The notes under the pieces are model-generated. The model ran no database searches and was not told where the DNA came from. It worked only from the letters and a program-made list of their open reading frames with translations. Position numbers and translations under genes: made by a program. Positions 15,457 through 26,016 of a stretch of 64,000 bases of DNA are shown here, piece after piece. Each line of letters opens with the position of its first letter. Within the stretch, counting starts at the first letter, position 1. The DNA is taken from positions 1,952,501 to 2,016,500 of the forward strand of contig NZ_CP022219.1 of the NCBI RefSeq assembly GCF_004114915.1, read 5' to 3'. The DNA comes from Bradyrhizobium guangxiense. Lineage in GTDB: Bacteria > Pseudomonadota > Alphaproteobacteria > Rhizobiales > Xanthobacteraceae.

Positions 15457-16968
15457 TCACCGGCCCGTTGCCGCCGCGGCCTGCGGCGGTTTCACCTTGC
15501 GCCAGACCCAGACCATCACCGGCCACAGCAGCGCGCCGATCGCCATCGCCGCGAGGATGGCGGCAACCGGCCGTTCGAAGAACGGCAAGATGCTGCCGTC
15601 GGACTTAATCAGCGACGTGACAAAGGCCTGCTCGACCATGGTGCCCATGACGATGCCAAGCACCATCGCGGCGACAGGGTAGCCGTTTGCCTCCATCACG
15701 TAGCCGATCACGCCGAAGGCGGCGACGGTGACGACGCCGAACATGTTGTTGCCGATCGCGAACGAGCCGACCGCGCAGCACAGCATGATGATCGGCATCA
15801 CGGTGGAGCGCGGCGCCAGTAGGATGTAGGCGGCGACCCGGATCATGGCGATGCCGAGCGGGATCATCAGGATGTTCGCGATGATGAACATCAGGTAGAT
15901 CGCGTACATGCTCGACGCCTTCTCGGTGAACAGCGTCGGACCCGGATTGAGCCCCTTCATGTAGAGCACGCCGATCGCGATCGCGGCGATAGTGTCGCCG
16001 GGAATGCCGAACAGCAGCGAGGGCACCCAGCCCGAGGCGATGCTGGCATTGTTGCTGGCGCCGGCCTCGACCAGGCCCTCGACATGGCCGGTGCCGAATT
16101 TTTCCGGCTCCTTGGAGAAGCGTTTCGACATCGCATAGGACACCCAGGCGGCCATGTCGGCGCCGGCGCCGGGCAGCACGCCGATGATGATGCCGACGAT
16201 GTTCCCGCGCGTCATCTGCCAGTGATAGAGCTTGGTCAGCTTCCATTGGCCGGCCATGATGCTTCCAAATTTGCGCCGCGGCAGCGGCGGCGGCTCGGGC
16301 GTCAGCATCGCCCGCATCACCTGCGCGACCGCAAACACGCCGACCAGCGCCGGGATCGGCTCGATGCCGCCAAACAGATCCGTAATGCCAAAGGTGAAGC
16401 GCGGGATGCCGCCGGGATTCTCGATGCCGATGCAGGAGACGAGCAGGCCGATGAACATGCCGGCGATCGCCTTCACCGGCGAGGAACGCGCCACCAGCGT
16501 GGCGCACATCAGGCCGAGCAGCGCCAGCCAGAAATATTCGAAGGTCGAGAAGGACAATGCGATCTCGGCGAGCGGCGGCGCCAGGATCATCAGCGACAGC
16601 ACGCCGGCAATGCCGCCGACGGCCGAGAACCAGACGCCGGCACCTAATGCGAGCTCCGCCTGGCCCTTGCGCGTCATGGCATAGGCCTCGTCCGCATAGG
16701 CGGCGGAAGCCGGCGTGCCGGGAATGCGCAGCAGCGCGCCCGGAATGTCGCCGGAGAAGATCGCCATCGAGGATGCCGCGACGATGGTCGCGATCGCCGC
16801 GATCGGCGACAGGTAAAAAGTGACGGGGACGAGCAGGGCGGTCGCCATCGTCGCCGACAGGCCCGGCAGGGAGCCGATCACGAGGCCGTACACGGAGGCC
16901 GCGAACATCGCGATGATGACCTCCCAGGTGGAGATCAGCGCGAAAGCTTCAATCAGGGTCTTGAGCAT
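15457..16968 (-). CDS. tctA: TctA-family permease of a tripartite tricarboxylate transporter
   Basis: 503 residues from ATG 16968, four bases after the tctB stop. The large membrane subunit has about 10-12 hydrophobic helices. Family motifs are GSLPGLSATMATALLVPVTF (about 32-51), the GIIIGVLPGAGADMAAWVSY repeat of the same motif (about 255-275) and ASNNASIASG. Together with TctB and the periplasmic TctC it imports carboxylates such as citrate, using the ion gradient. A longer frame extending upstream to 17160 overlaps tctB out of frame and is not coding. Substrate cannot be inferred from sequence alone. Confidence 0.93.
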   Translation of the reverse strand: MLKTLIEAFALISTWEVIIAMFAASVYGLVIGSLPGLSATMATALLVPVTFYLSPIAAIATIVAASSMAIFSGDIPGALLRIPGTPASAAYADEAYAMTRKGQAELALGAGVWFSAVGGIAGVLSLMILAPPLAEIALSFSTFEYFWLALLGLMCATLVARSSPVKAIAGMFIGLLVSCIGIENPGGIPRFTFGITDLFGGIEPIPALVGVFAVAQVMRAMLTPEPPPLPRRKFGSIMAGQWKLTKLYHWQMTRGNIVGIIIGVLPGAGADMAAWVSYAMSKRFSKEPEKFGTGHVEGLVEAGASNNASIASGWVPSLLFGIPGDTIAAIAIGVLYMKGLNPGPTLFTEKASSMYAIYLMFIIANILMIPLGIAMIRVAAYILLAPRSTVMPIIMLCCAVGSFAIGNNMFGVVTVAAFGVIGYVMEANGYPVAAMVLGIVMGTMVEQAFVTSLIKSDGSILPFFERPVAAILAAMAIGALLWPVMVWVWRKVKPPQAAAATGR

Positions 16969-16972
16969 GGGA

Positions 16973-17464
16973 TTACCAGGGCGTCGGCAACAGGCCGGCG
17001 GGCAGCGGCACGCGGAGCAGCTTGCCGAAGATGAGGTGGATGGCGAAGGGCGAGAGCGCCGCGAGCGGCAGCGCCAGCTTCCATTTGGCCCCGAGCGCGG
17101 TCGAGGTGACGTAGACCATGATCGCGGCAGTGACGATGAATCCGAGCCGGTCGGCCGCAAACACGTAGAACAGCAGCAATGCCGGCGGTAGCAAGGCGCG
17201 CAATCCGTAGAGCTTGCCTTGCGGCGGCGGGGCTGCGGCCTGGCCGTCCTCCAGCGGGACGAGCTCTTCCTCCTCCTCGAAGGAGTGGCCGATCCCGAAC
17301 ACGATCGCGAGCCCGCACAGCGCTAGCCCCGTGCCGATCACGAGCGGAAACACGTTGGGGCCGACCGGTTGCCCGGGTACCGGCGGCAAGATCCAGCCGC
17401 CATAGGCGGCGGCCGCACCGAGTGCGACGAGAAACGATCCCGTGACGGAGTCGGGAAGACGCAT
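16973..17464 (-). CDS. tctB: TctB-family small permease of a tripartite transporter
   Basis: 163 residues with four hydrophobic segments (about 8-25, 40-58, 90-108 and 115-150), as expected for TctB. An acidic loop (FEEEEELVPLEDGQAAAPPP) sits between the second and third helices. It pairs with TctA in the inner membrane. The stop is four bases before the tctA start, so the two are translationally linked. TctC, the binding protein, is 273 bp upstream on the same strand, separated by a dispersed repeat. Confidence 0.88.
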   Translation of the reverse strand: MRLPDSVTGSFLVALGAAAAYGGWILPPVPGQPVGPNVFPLVIGTGLALCGLAIVFGIGHSFEEEEELVPLEDGQAAAPPPQGKLYGLRALLPPALLLFYVFAADRLGFIVTAAIMVYVTSTALGAKWKLALPLAALSPFAIHLIFGKLLRVPLPAGLLPTPW

Positions 17465-17550
17465 GGGAGAAGTCCTGTCAGAATTCCGGGAGGTGGGCTC
17501 CGTCTCCCCGCGTGGGCCGGGCTAGCGCATATGCGGAAGATGCTCGGCCT

Positions 17551-17664
17551 GCATGGTTCGAGACGCCCGATTTCGCGGGCTCCTCACCATGAGGGTCTGA
17601 TATCTCGCCGCAGAACGCGACCTCATCCTGAGGGCCCGCCGCAGGCGGGCGTCTCGAAGGATGG
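17551..17664. repeat. Dispersed palindromic repeat within the tctC-tctB gap
   Basis: Contains GGTTCGAGACGCCC at the left and GGGCGTCTCGAAGGATGG at the right as inverted arms, with CTCACCATGAGGGT and CCTCATCCTGAGGG inside. I recognise this CATCCT(GAGG)/TCGAGACGC element as very common between genes of Bradyrhizobium and Rhodopseudomonas. It is inside a likely operon, so it could reduce tctBA expression relative to tctC or stabilise the tctC mRNA end. Confidence 0.75.
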
Positions 17665-17737
17665 GCTGCAAGCGAGCTATTCGCCGCCTTCTTCTTCATA
17701 TGCGATAGCCTCGCCGCACGCGAGGAGAGGTGAACAA

Positions 17738-18730
17738 TCACGCCTTGCTGAGGCCGGCCGCCTTCATCGCTTCGCCCATCTGGGCGTCGCCCTTGTCCAT
17801 GAAGCCCGCGAACTGGCCGGCATCGCCCCACACGGTGCCGAAGCCACGATTGCTCATGAAGTCTTTGAACTCGGCGGAGTCGTAGACCTTCTTCAGCGCC
17901 GCAGTGAGCTTGGTTGCGATCTCCGGCGGCAGGTTTTTCGGCGCGCCGATGCCGCGCCAGGCACCCGTCGCGTAGTCGATGCCCATCGCCTCCTTCAGCG
18001 TCGGCACGTCCTTGAAGACCGGATTGCGCGCGGGCGCCATGATGGCGAGGCTCCTGGCCTTGCCCGCCTCGATGATGGCACGCGCCTCCGGCACCGAGCA
18101 GGTGGTGAGGTCGAGGCCGCCGGCGGCGAGATCCTGCATCGCAGGTGCCGCGCCGTTTGACGGCACCCAGGCGACCTGGTTGGCGGGCAGGCCCATCGCC
18201 TGCATCCAGCCGACCAGCGCCAGATGCCAGATGCCGCCCTGGCCGGTGCCCGAGGCCTTGAACTTGCCGGGAGGGGCCGCCTTGATCGCTTCAGCGAGCT
18301 CCTTGACGGTCTTGTAGGGCGAGGAGGAGGAGACCTGGATGCCCGGGGGATCCTCGTTCATCAGGGCCAGCGGCGTGTAGCTCTTCGGCGTCAGCTCGGT
18401 GAGGCCCTGCCAGTGCATCATCGAGATTTCGACGGTGAGCATGCCGATGGTGTAGCCATCGGGCTGCGCGGTCGCGATTGCGCTATGGCCGACCACGCCG
18501 GAGCCGCCGGTGCGGTTGACCACGTTGAAGGGCTGGCCGAGGTCTTTTTCGAGGAGCGCCGCGACGATGCGCGCGGTCGCATCGGTGCCGCCGCCCGCGC
18601 CCCAGGGCACGATCACGGTGACCGGACGGGCCGGATAGGCTTGGGCGACTGCGGGTTTGAACCCGAAAGCGGCGGATGCCGCGACGGCGGCCGTCGAAGC
18701 CGCAAAGGTGCGGCGGGAAATCTTGGACAT
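17738..18730 (-). CDS. tctC: TctC-family periplasmic substrate-binding protein
   Basis: 330 residues from ATG 18730 with GGGAGG 6 nt upstream. Twin-arginine-like leader (SRRTFAASTAAVAASAAFGF) ending near AVAQA-YP, so the protein is exported. The Bug/TctC fold signatures are YPARPVTVIVPWGAGGGTDA (about 32-51) and ATAQPDGYTIGM, with a C-terminal WRGIGAPKNLP segment. It captures a carboxylate for the TctAB permease encoded downstream. The Asp/Gly-rich loops that bind the ligand carboxylate are present. This family has many paralogs with varied ligands, so specificity is open. Divergent from the SRPBCC gene at 18947. Confidence 0.92.
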   Translation of the reverse strand: MSKISRRTFAASTAAVAASAAFGFKPAVAQAYPARPVTVIVPWGAGGGTDATARIVAALLEKDLGQPFNVVNRTGGSGVVGHSAIATAQPDGYTIGMLTVEISMMHWQGLTELTPKSYTPLALMNEDPPGIQVSSSSPYKTVKELAEAIKAAPPGKFKASGTGQGGIWHLALVGWMQAMGLPANQVAWVPSNGAAPAMQDLAAGGLDLTTCSVPEARAIIEAGKARSLAIMAPARNPVFKDVPTLKEAMGIDYATGAWRGIGAPKNLPPEIATKLTAALKKVYDSAEFKDFMSNRGFGTVWGDAGQFAGFMDKGDAQMGEAMKAAGLSKA

Positions 18731-18946
18731 TGAATGCCTCCCAGCGGCGCCCGTGACATCGGGCGCTCTTGTCAATGGCGACATTCTAGTCGGCTTTGCA
18801 GCGCTGCCGCAAGGTAGCGCTACCAAGGACATCGACATGTTGTGTGAAAACAGCATGCCCATCGGACCGGCAATCGGAAATCGGGTGGGTTTTGCCGGCG
18901 CAACTCGCCAACCTGAGCGGGTAACGAAAGCCAAGGCAAGCCCTCG

Positions 18947-19425
18947 ATGACCCAAGCCTATTACAGTGCCGTGCTGGACCGCCCGCTGGACGAAGTCTGG
19001 TCGCTGATCCGCGATTTCAACAACTATCCCGCCTATATCGACGGCGTGAGCGAGAGCGTGATCGAAGACGACAAGCGCGGCGATGAAGTCGGCGCCATCA
19101 GACGCTTCTGCTATCTCGGAAACTGGATCCGCCAGCGCCTGGTCGATCACTCGGACCGGCAGCACACCCTGACTTATGCCGGTCTCGAAGCGTTGCCGTA
19201 TCCGCAAGACGATGGAAGCCGGACTCCGGCGCCGACGCGCTATCAAGGCACCATGCATCTGCGTCCGATCACCGAGAGCAACCGTACGCTTATCGAGTGG
19301 TCGGTCGCCTCGATACCGAACCTGCAGACGCCGATCGCTGGCGAGCCCTGTTTGAGGCCTGGATTCCGGATTGGACGGATTCATTGGCGCGGACACTGGC
19401 GCGGGCTCGTCCGCGATCGGGTTAG
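18947..19425 (+). pseudogene. SRPBCC-family protein, frameshifted
   Basis: The frame from ATG 18947 encodes a START/SRPBCC-type sequence (YYSAVLDRPLDEVWSLIRDF, then NNYPAYIDGVSESVIEDD) up to LIEWSV at about 19306. The natural continuation, LDTEPADADRWRALFEAWIP and a tail ending at TAG 19423-19425, is in another frame. One base appears to be missing around 19307-19309. Restored, the protein would be about 159 residues, normal for the family, and would end 8 bp before the convergent gene. Unrepaired, the frame runs on for 415 codons antisense to the DUF3298 gene, which is implausible. It is either a recent pseudogene or a sequencing error. SRPBCC proteins bind hydrophobic ligands. Confidence 0.8.
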
Positions 19426-19432
19426 CGATCGC

Positions 19433-20212
19433 TCACGGCTCGTCCGCGTCGCCCTTCGGCCGCGCGCCGCCGAAAATGCGGGTGCCTTCTGTGGTGAGAT
19501 ACGGCTTCAGCGCGTCCCACGGGACGAAGGCGACGTATTCGCCCTCGGCATAGGGGCCGACCGCATAGGGCGGGTAATGGAAGGTGAGCCCGGAGCTCTT
19601 GCCCGCTTCAGTCGAGGGTGTGAGCGTCACCGCGCCAATCTTGAGCAGGCTCGGCTCCACGCTCTTGAACCATTCGTCGGTCGCGGTCTCGCCCGCATCG
19701 CGCTTCTTCTTCTCGGCCTTGAGCGAGGCGATGATGGCTTTCACCATCGCCTTCAGGGTCGGGCCCTTGTCGGCGGTCTCGGTGAAGAACGGGCGAATCG
19801 AGATGCGCTTGTTCTCGGCCTTGTCCCACAGGATCGTGTTCACATCCGAGTTGGGATGCGCGCCGTTTGTATTCATGTAGTCGTTGCGCAGGATGCTGAC
19901 ATAGCGATCGGCGACGACCGAGCGGATCTCATATTTGCGCTCGAAGTCCCAGCCGCCGTTCTTGAAGAACTGCGGGTCAGCTTTGCGCGAGGCGGCAGCT
20001 TCCGAGGCATTTTTGTCGAGCCATTTCTTGCCTTCCGCGAAGCAATCCGCCGCCAGCGCGGCATCCGCCTTGATCTTGTCGTCGAGCAGGACGCGCGCCT
20101 GGATGCTCTTGGTCTTAGCCACGGCGTCGGGCTTGGGATCGGCGGCGAGGGCGGAAAACGCGCATGTTGCGCTCAGCGCCAGGGCGACGCTTAGAGCGGC
20201 GATGAATTTCAA
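19433..20212 (-). CDS. Exported DUF3298 / RsiV-like C-terminal domain protein
   Basis: 259 residues from a TTG start at 20212; AGGAG lies 9 nt upstream. Signal peptide FIAALSVALALSATCAFSAL with cleavage after ALA. The mature part carries the DUF4163/DUF3298 pattern also found in RsiV and PdaC: YVSILRNDYMNTNGAHPN, then FFTE, and a C-terminal YAVGPYAEGEYVAFVPWDAL. It is soluble and periplasmic, with no anchor. In RsiV this domain binds lysozyme, but no sigma factor is adjacent here, so an anti-sigma role is not supported. Function unknown. It overlaps nothing and converges with the frameshifted SRPBCC gene. Confidence 0.85.
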   Translation of the reverse strand: MKFIAALSVALALSATCAFSALAADPKPDAVAKTKSIQARVLLDDKIKADAALAADCFAEGKKWLDKNASEAAASRKADPQFFKNGGWDFERKYEIRSVVADRYVSILRNDYMNTNGAHPNSDVNTILWDKAENKRISIRPFFTETADKGPTLKAMVKAIIASLKAEKKKRDAGETATDEWFKSVEPSLLKIGAVTLTPSTEAGKSSGLTFHYPPYAVGPYAEGEYVAFVPWDALKPYLTTEGTRIFGGARPKGDADEP

Positions 20213-20234
20213 GGATGGTGCTCCTGCGTGAGCG

Positions 20235-20525
20235 TCAGAATATTTCGACAATGTCGTCTGCGCTGTGCGGCGCAAAGCGGGGAGACGTCGAGCGGCGAAC
20301 GGTTGCCTGCGTTTGCAAGCCGGTCGCACCTTCGATGATATTCTCGACATCGATCAGCTTGAGTAGTGAAAAAGAGGTGTCCGGTTCGATCTCGAGCAGA
20401 ATGTCGATGTCGCTGCCGTAATTTTCGCCGGCCCGCGAGCCAAGAATGGCAAGCTTCGAAACGCCCTTGCCTTTGATGGCGTCCGCATTCTCGCGTATCG
20501 CAGCGATGATCTCGTCACGTGTCAT
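20235..20525 (-). CDS. MNT-type minimal nucleotidyltransferase, no HEPN partner
   Basis: 96 residues from ATG 20525, with AGGTG 6 nt upstream. The MNT signature is complete: LAILGSRAGENYGSDIDILL gives GSRA-x7-DxD. Such proteins usually pair with a HEPN RNase toxin and silence it by AMPylation. No HEPN gene lies on either side: the gene is followed after 22 bp by a DUF3298 gene and preceded by mutB. It is therefore a solitary antitoxin relic or a nucleotidyltransferase acting elsewhere. The C-terminal 25 residues (RRSTSPRFAPHSADDIVEIF) are ordinary for the family. Confidence 0.8.
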   Translation of the reverse strand: MTRDEIIAAIRENADAIKGKGVSKLAILGSRAGENYGSDIDILLEIEPDTSFSLLKLIDVENIIEGATGLQTQATVRRSTSPRFAPHSADDIVEIF

Positions 20526-20559
20526 GGACACACCTGGCCGGTTAAGGCCAGTCTATCAT

Positions 20560-22716
<2,157 letters not shown>

Positions 22717-22740
22717 GGCTTCAACCATATCATCGGCGCT

Positions 22741-23205
22741 CTAATCATGATCCGGATGCTGATGGCTGACGATGGTCGCCATCTTCTCCGGTCCGTAATT
22801 CTGCTGCGTGGTCTGGCTCGGCAAATTGGCGATGCCGACCACCCAGCCGAGGCGGGATTCGGTGCCGAACTGGCGCGTCGGGATCACCCGGTCGGGGTGG
22901 TCGAAGGCGCCGGTCATGATCTCGATCCGGTCGCCGTCAATGCGGCCGAAGCTCAGCGGCGTGCCACAGGCGGAGCAAAAGCCGCGCTCGGCGATGGTGG
23001 AGGAGCGGAAGAACGACGGCTGCCCCTTGGTCCAGGCGAAATCGGTCTTGTTGATATCGGCAAAGGAGGCGAACGGCGCACCGGCTGCCTTCTGGCACAT
23101 GCGGCAGTGGCAGATCGAGACCCTGTTCGGCGCCGTCGTGACGCCGAAGCGCACCGCTCCGCATTGGCAGCCGCCGGTGAGGATGGGTTTGCTGGTGTCG
23201 GTCAT
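22741..23205 (-). CDS. GFA family (CENP-V/GFA) zinc protein
   Basis: 154 residues with the GFA pattern of paired cysteines: GGCQCGAV (12-19), CHCRMC (about 33-38) and CSACG (about 78-82). These bind zinc. The family is named for glutathione-dependent formaldehyde-activating enzyme, but most members have no proven activity. The start overlaps the mutA stop (ATGA), and mutB begins 24 bp after its stop, so it is embedded in the mutase operon. That tight coupling suggests a role linked to propionyl/methylmalonyl metabolism, perhaps handling a reactive aldehyde or thiol adduct; this is inference. A second GFA protein is encoded at 61518-61937. Confidence 0.88.
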   Translation of the reverse strand: MTDTSKPILTGGCQCGAVRFGVTTAPNRVSICHCRMCQKAAGAPFASFADINKTDFAWTKGQPSFFRSSTIAERGFCSACGTPLSFGRIDGDRIEIMTGAFDHPDRVIPTRQFGTESRLGWVVGIANLPSQTTQQNYGPEKMATIVSHQHPDHD

Positions 23206-25073
23206 GGCTGCTCCATCCGTCGGTAGGCGTCTTGCAGCGTGGCAAGCGCATCGCCCCCGGCGAAGACAAAAGCCGTGACGCCGGCGGCCCGCAGCGCCGC
23301 CTCGGCATCCGTCGGGCGGCCCGCCAGATAGATATGTCGGCCGCCTGCGCTTTGCAGGGCCTTGGCCGCAGCTTCAGCGTGTTCCGCATAGACCTTGTCG
23401 CTGGAACAAAGGCAGGCGAGCTCGGCGCCGGAGGCCTTGAAGGCGGCGGCGAGCTTAGCCGAATCGGCAAAGCCCTCGCTGTCGACGGCCTGGATGCCGC
23501 CGGCCTCGAAGAAGCTCTTGGCGAAGGTCGCACGTGCCGTGAAATCGGCGGGCGTGCCGAGATTGGCCAGGAACACTTTGGGCCGCGCGCCGCATGCCTT
23601 CAGCACGGCATCCGACTTGTCACGCAGCGCCTCGAACGGTTCCGCGAGTCGGATCGGGGGCAGCGCATCGAACTTGTATTTTTGCTCGCCGTACGGTGCC
23701 AGCGCGACCGGCGTTGCTTTCAGGACGGTGGCTTCGCTCTCATGCAGGTTCGGAAACTCGCTGGCGCCGGTCAATACGTCGCGGCGCTTGGCGATGTTGG
23801 CGTCGCGCGCCTTGCGCGCCGCCGCGACCCTGTTCTGGAACAGGCCTTGCTGAAGCGCGGCAAAGGCGCCGCCGGCGCTCTCGCTCTCCTGGAACAGGGT
23901 CCAGGCGGCCTCGCAGAGCTGCGCCGTCAGCGTCTCGATGCCGCCGGCACCTGCGGCGGGATCGCTGACCTTGGCAACGTTGCTTTCCTCGAGCAGCAGC
24001 AGCTGCGTGTTGCGTGCCACGCGCCGCGCGAACGGATCGGGCAGGCCGAGCGCCAGCGTGTGCGGCAGCACCGTGATCGCACTGGCGCCGGCAAGGCCAG
24101 CCGCGAATGTCGCGATGGTCGCGCGCAGCATGTTCACGTAAGGATCGCGCTGCGTCAGCATGCGCCAGGCCGTGTCGGCGGCGATGAACAGCGGCTTGGG
24201 CGTCAGCCCGCACGCCGTTTCGATGCGCGCCCACAACAGCCGCAGCGCGCGGAATTTGGCCATGGTCAGGAACTGGTCGGCATCGGCGGCAAGCCGCGCA
24301 TAGACCATGCCCTGCGCGATCTCCAGCGGAATGCCGGCACCTTCGATTGCACGGAGGTAAGCGACGCCGCAGGCGAGCACGAAGGCGAGCTCCTGCACCT
24401 CGGAACCGCCGGCATCGTGGATCACGCGTCCGTCGGCCGATGCGAACGGCCCCTTGAAGCCGAGCCCGGCGAGGCCCTTGATGGCGCCGGTGATCGCGGG
24501 AGCGATCTCCTCCCAAGTGTACGGGCTGTGGCCCCACACCGCGCCGGCCGCGAGCGGATCGAGGCCGAAGCGGATGTTGCACGCGGCGGGATCGAGGCCC
24601 TTGCCCTTTACATATTCCGCGACATGGATCGCGGCCATCCGCGATTGCGGTCCAATCTCGAGCTCGATGCCAATGCCGGCGTCGAGGTGAATGTCGTTCA
24701 GGAGCTTTGCGACCGCGTCGGCCGATGGTTCCAGGCCGAAGCCGCGCGCGCCATTGGCGCCGGCGAACACCAGCGCAAGCCCGGTCGCACCGTTTTCAAG
24801 ATCGGTCAGCGCCTGAGCATTCGCCAGGGTGGCATCGGGATGGTCGATCCGCTGCATGATCTGCCACGGTGCCGCCGCAGACCGTCCCACCACGGGCGCA
24901 ACGCCCTTGGCGCGCGGATAGAGCGGTTCGATCTTGATTCCATCATAGGTCTTGCCGACCAGCTTCTCGAACGGCGCGCCCTTGAGCACGCCGTCGACCA
25001 GCTTGCGCCAGTCCTCAGCGGTCGCCTTGGGAAAATCGGCCGCCAGCTTCAGGTCGTCAGTCACGGAGGTCAT
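23202..25073 (-). CDS. mutA: Methylmalonyl-CoA mutase, small (beta) subunit
   Basis: 623 residues. The N-terminal barrel resembles the large subunit (WRKLVDGVLKGAPFEKLVGK, GIKIEPLYPRA). The C-terminal domain keeps the fold (PKVFLANLGTPADFTARATF) but lacks the DxHxxG cobalamin motif, as expected for the non-catalytic partner of a heterodimeric mutase. ATG at 25073. The stop overlaps the GFA gene start, and mutB follows. The order mutA-GFA-mutB on one strand implies a single transcript. The fol genes lie 81 bp upstream on the same strand. Confidence 0.93.
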   Translation of the reverse strand: MTSVTDDLKLAADFPKATAEDWRKLVDGVLKGAPFEKLVGKTYDGIKIEPLYPRAKGVAPVVGRSAAAPWQIMQRIDHPDATLANAQALTDLENGATGLALVFAGANGARGFGLEPSADAVAKLLNDIHLDAGIGIELEIGPQSRMAAIHVAEYVKGKGLDPAACNIRFGLDPLAAGAVWGHSPYTWEEIAPAITGAIKGLAGLGFKGPFASADGRVIHDAGGSEVQELAFVLACGVAYLRAIEGAGIPLEIAQGMVYARLAADADQFLTMAKFRALRLLWARIETACGLTPKPLFIAADTAWRMLTQRDPYVNMLRATIATFAAGLAGASAITVLPHTLALGLPDPFARRVARNTQLLLLEESNVAKVSDPAAGAGGIETLTAQLCEAAWTLFQESESAGGAFAALQQGLFQNRVAAARKARDANIAKRRDVLTGASEFPNLHESEATVLKATPVALAPYGEQKYKFDALPPIRLAEPFEALRDKSDAVLKACGARPKVFLANLGTPADFTARATFAKSFFEAGGIQAVDSEGFADSAKLAAAFKASGAELACLCSSDKVYAEHAEAAAKALQSAGGRHIYLAGRPTDAEAALRAAGVTAFVFAGGDALATLQDAYRRMEQP

Positions 25074-25154
25074 ACGGCCAAGGGCTCCCGAACGTCTCGT
25101 TATTCGCAGGCGAATTTGCCACGGCGGACCGTCCCTGCAAACGGTCGTTTTTGG

Positions 25155-25646
25155 TTAACCGGTATCCGGAAGCCGCTCAATGCCTTGCGTCGAGACGCTG
25201 GCGAGGCCATCGCGCACGCGAATACCCGAGATCTCGCGGTCGGGCGCGATTTCGGCCAGCGGCACCAGCACGAAGGCGCGCTCGAACAGGCGCGGATGCG
25301 GCAGCGTCAGGTCCGGCTTGTGTAAGGAGACATCGTCATAGGCGATCATGTCGAGATCGAGCGTGCGCGGACCCCAGCGCCGGTCCTTGTCCCGCATGCG
25401 GCCGAACTTCTGCTCGACCTTTTGCAGCACGAATAACAGCGCGTGCGGATCGAGGCCGGTCTCGATCTCGATGCAGGCGTTGATGAAAGGATCCTGATCC
25501 TCGTCGCCCCAAGGTGGCGTGGTGTAGTCCGAGGAACGTGCGATCAATGCGGCTTGCGCCATGCCGCAGATATGGGCGATCGCCTTCGTGAACGTCGTGC
25601 GGACATCGCCGACATTGCCGCCGAGAGCGATCAGCACGCTCGCCAT
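25155..25646 (-). CDS. folK: FolK, hydroxymethyldihydropterin pyrophosphokinase
   Basis: 163 residues, normal length. Transfers pyrophosphate from ATP to 6-hydroxymethyl-7,8-dihydropterin in folate synthesis. Signatures: IALGGNVGDVRTTF at the N-terminus, SSDYTTPPWGDEDQDPFINA (about 38-57) and the HPPK motif RRWGPRTLDLDMIAYDD (about 88-105), whose two Asp bind magnesium. Last gene of folP-folB-folK, with one base between the folB stop and its start. Cytoplasmic. Confidence 0.95.
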   Translation of the reverse strand: MASVLIALGGNVGDVRTTFTKAIAHICGMAQAALIARSSDYTTPPWGDEDQDPFINACIEIETGLDPHALLFVLQKVEQKFGRMRDKDRRWGPRTLDLDMIAYDDVSLHKPDLTLPHPRLFERAFVLVPLAEIAPDREISGIRVRDGLASVSTQGIERLPDTG

Positions 25647-25647
25647 G

Positions 25648-26016
25648 TTATGGGTGCCGCGAGCGCGTCAGCACGATGCCGACGTCGTCGAAGATCGCGG
25701 CGATCGGCGCGTGCGGCTTGTGCACTGTGATCTTCACGGCGCGGATGCGCGGGAAGTGCGACAGGATGGCGTCGGCCACCGCGCCGGCCGCGCGCTCCAA
25801 GAGCTTGTAATTGGTATTCTTGAACGCCGCCGTCGTCGTCGCCACGACGTCGGCGTAGGACACGGTATCGGCGAGCCGGTCGCTGCGCGAGGGCTCCGAC
25901 AGGTCGGTATAGAGTTCGAGATCGATGACGAAGCGCTGGCCGACCTCGGTCTCGTGGTCCATCACGCCGTGACGGGCATGGATCGACAGGCCGGTGACGA
26001 AGATCGTATCGGTCAT
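25648..26016 (-). CDS. folB: FolB, dihydroneopterin aldolase
   Basis: 122 residues. Cleaves dihydroneopterin to 6-hydroxymethyl-dihydropterin and glycolaldehyde. Family features: IFVTGLSIHARHGVMDHETE at the N-terminus with active-site E in VGQRFVIDLELYTD, and a Lys near the C-terminus (AVKITVHKPHAPI) that serves as catalytic base. ATG overlaps the folP stop by four bases. Folds as an octameric T-fold enzyme in the family. No unusual insertions. Confidence 0.93.
   Translation of the reverse strand: MTDTIFVTGLSIHARHGVMDHETEVGQRFVIDLELYTDLSEPSRSDRLADTVSYADVVATTTAAFKNTNYKLLERAAGAVADAILSHFPRIRAVKITVHKPHAPIAAIFDDVGIVLTRSRHP

Noticed and set aside
15457..17160. 64-codon upstream extension of tctA
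   Set aside because: It overlaps tctB out of frame; Ser/Arg/Pro-rich and without homology. The ATG at 16968 is the real start.
19433..20212. The RsiV-like DUF3298 protein as an anti-sigma factor
   Set aside because: It lacks a sigma-binding domain and membrane helix, and no sigma gene is adjacent.
23232..25325. A 697-codon open frame antisense to mutA
   Set aside because: Same GC-bias shadow; product is Arg/Gly/Glu-rich with no domain, and mutA is clearly real.
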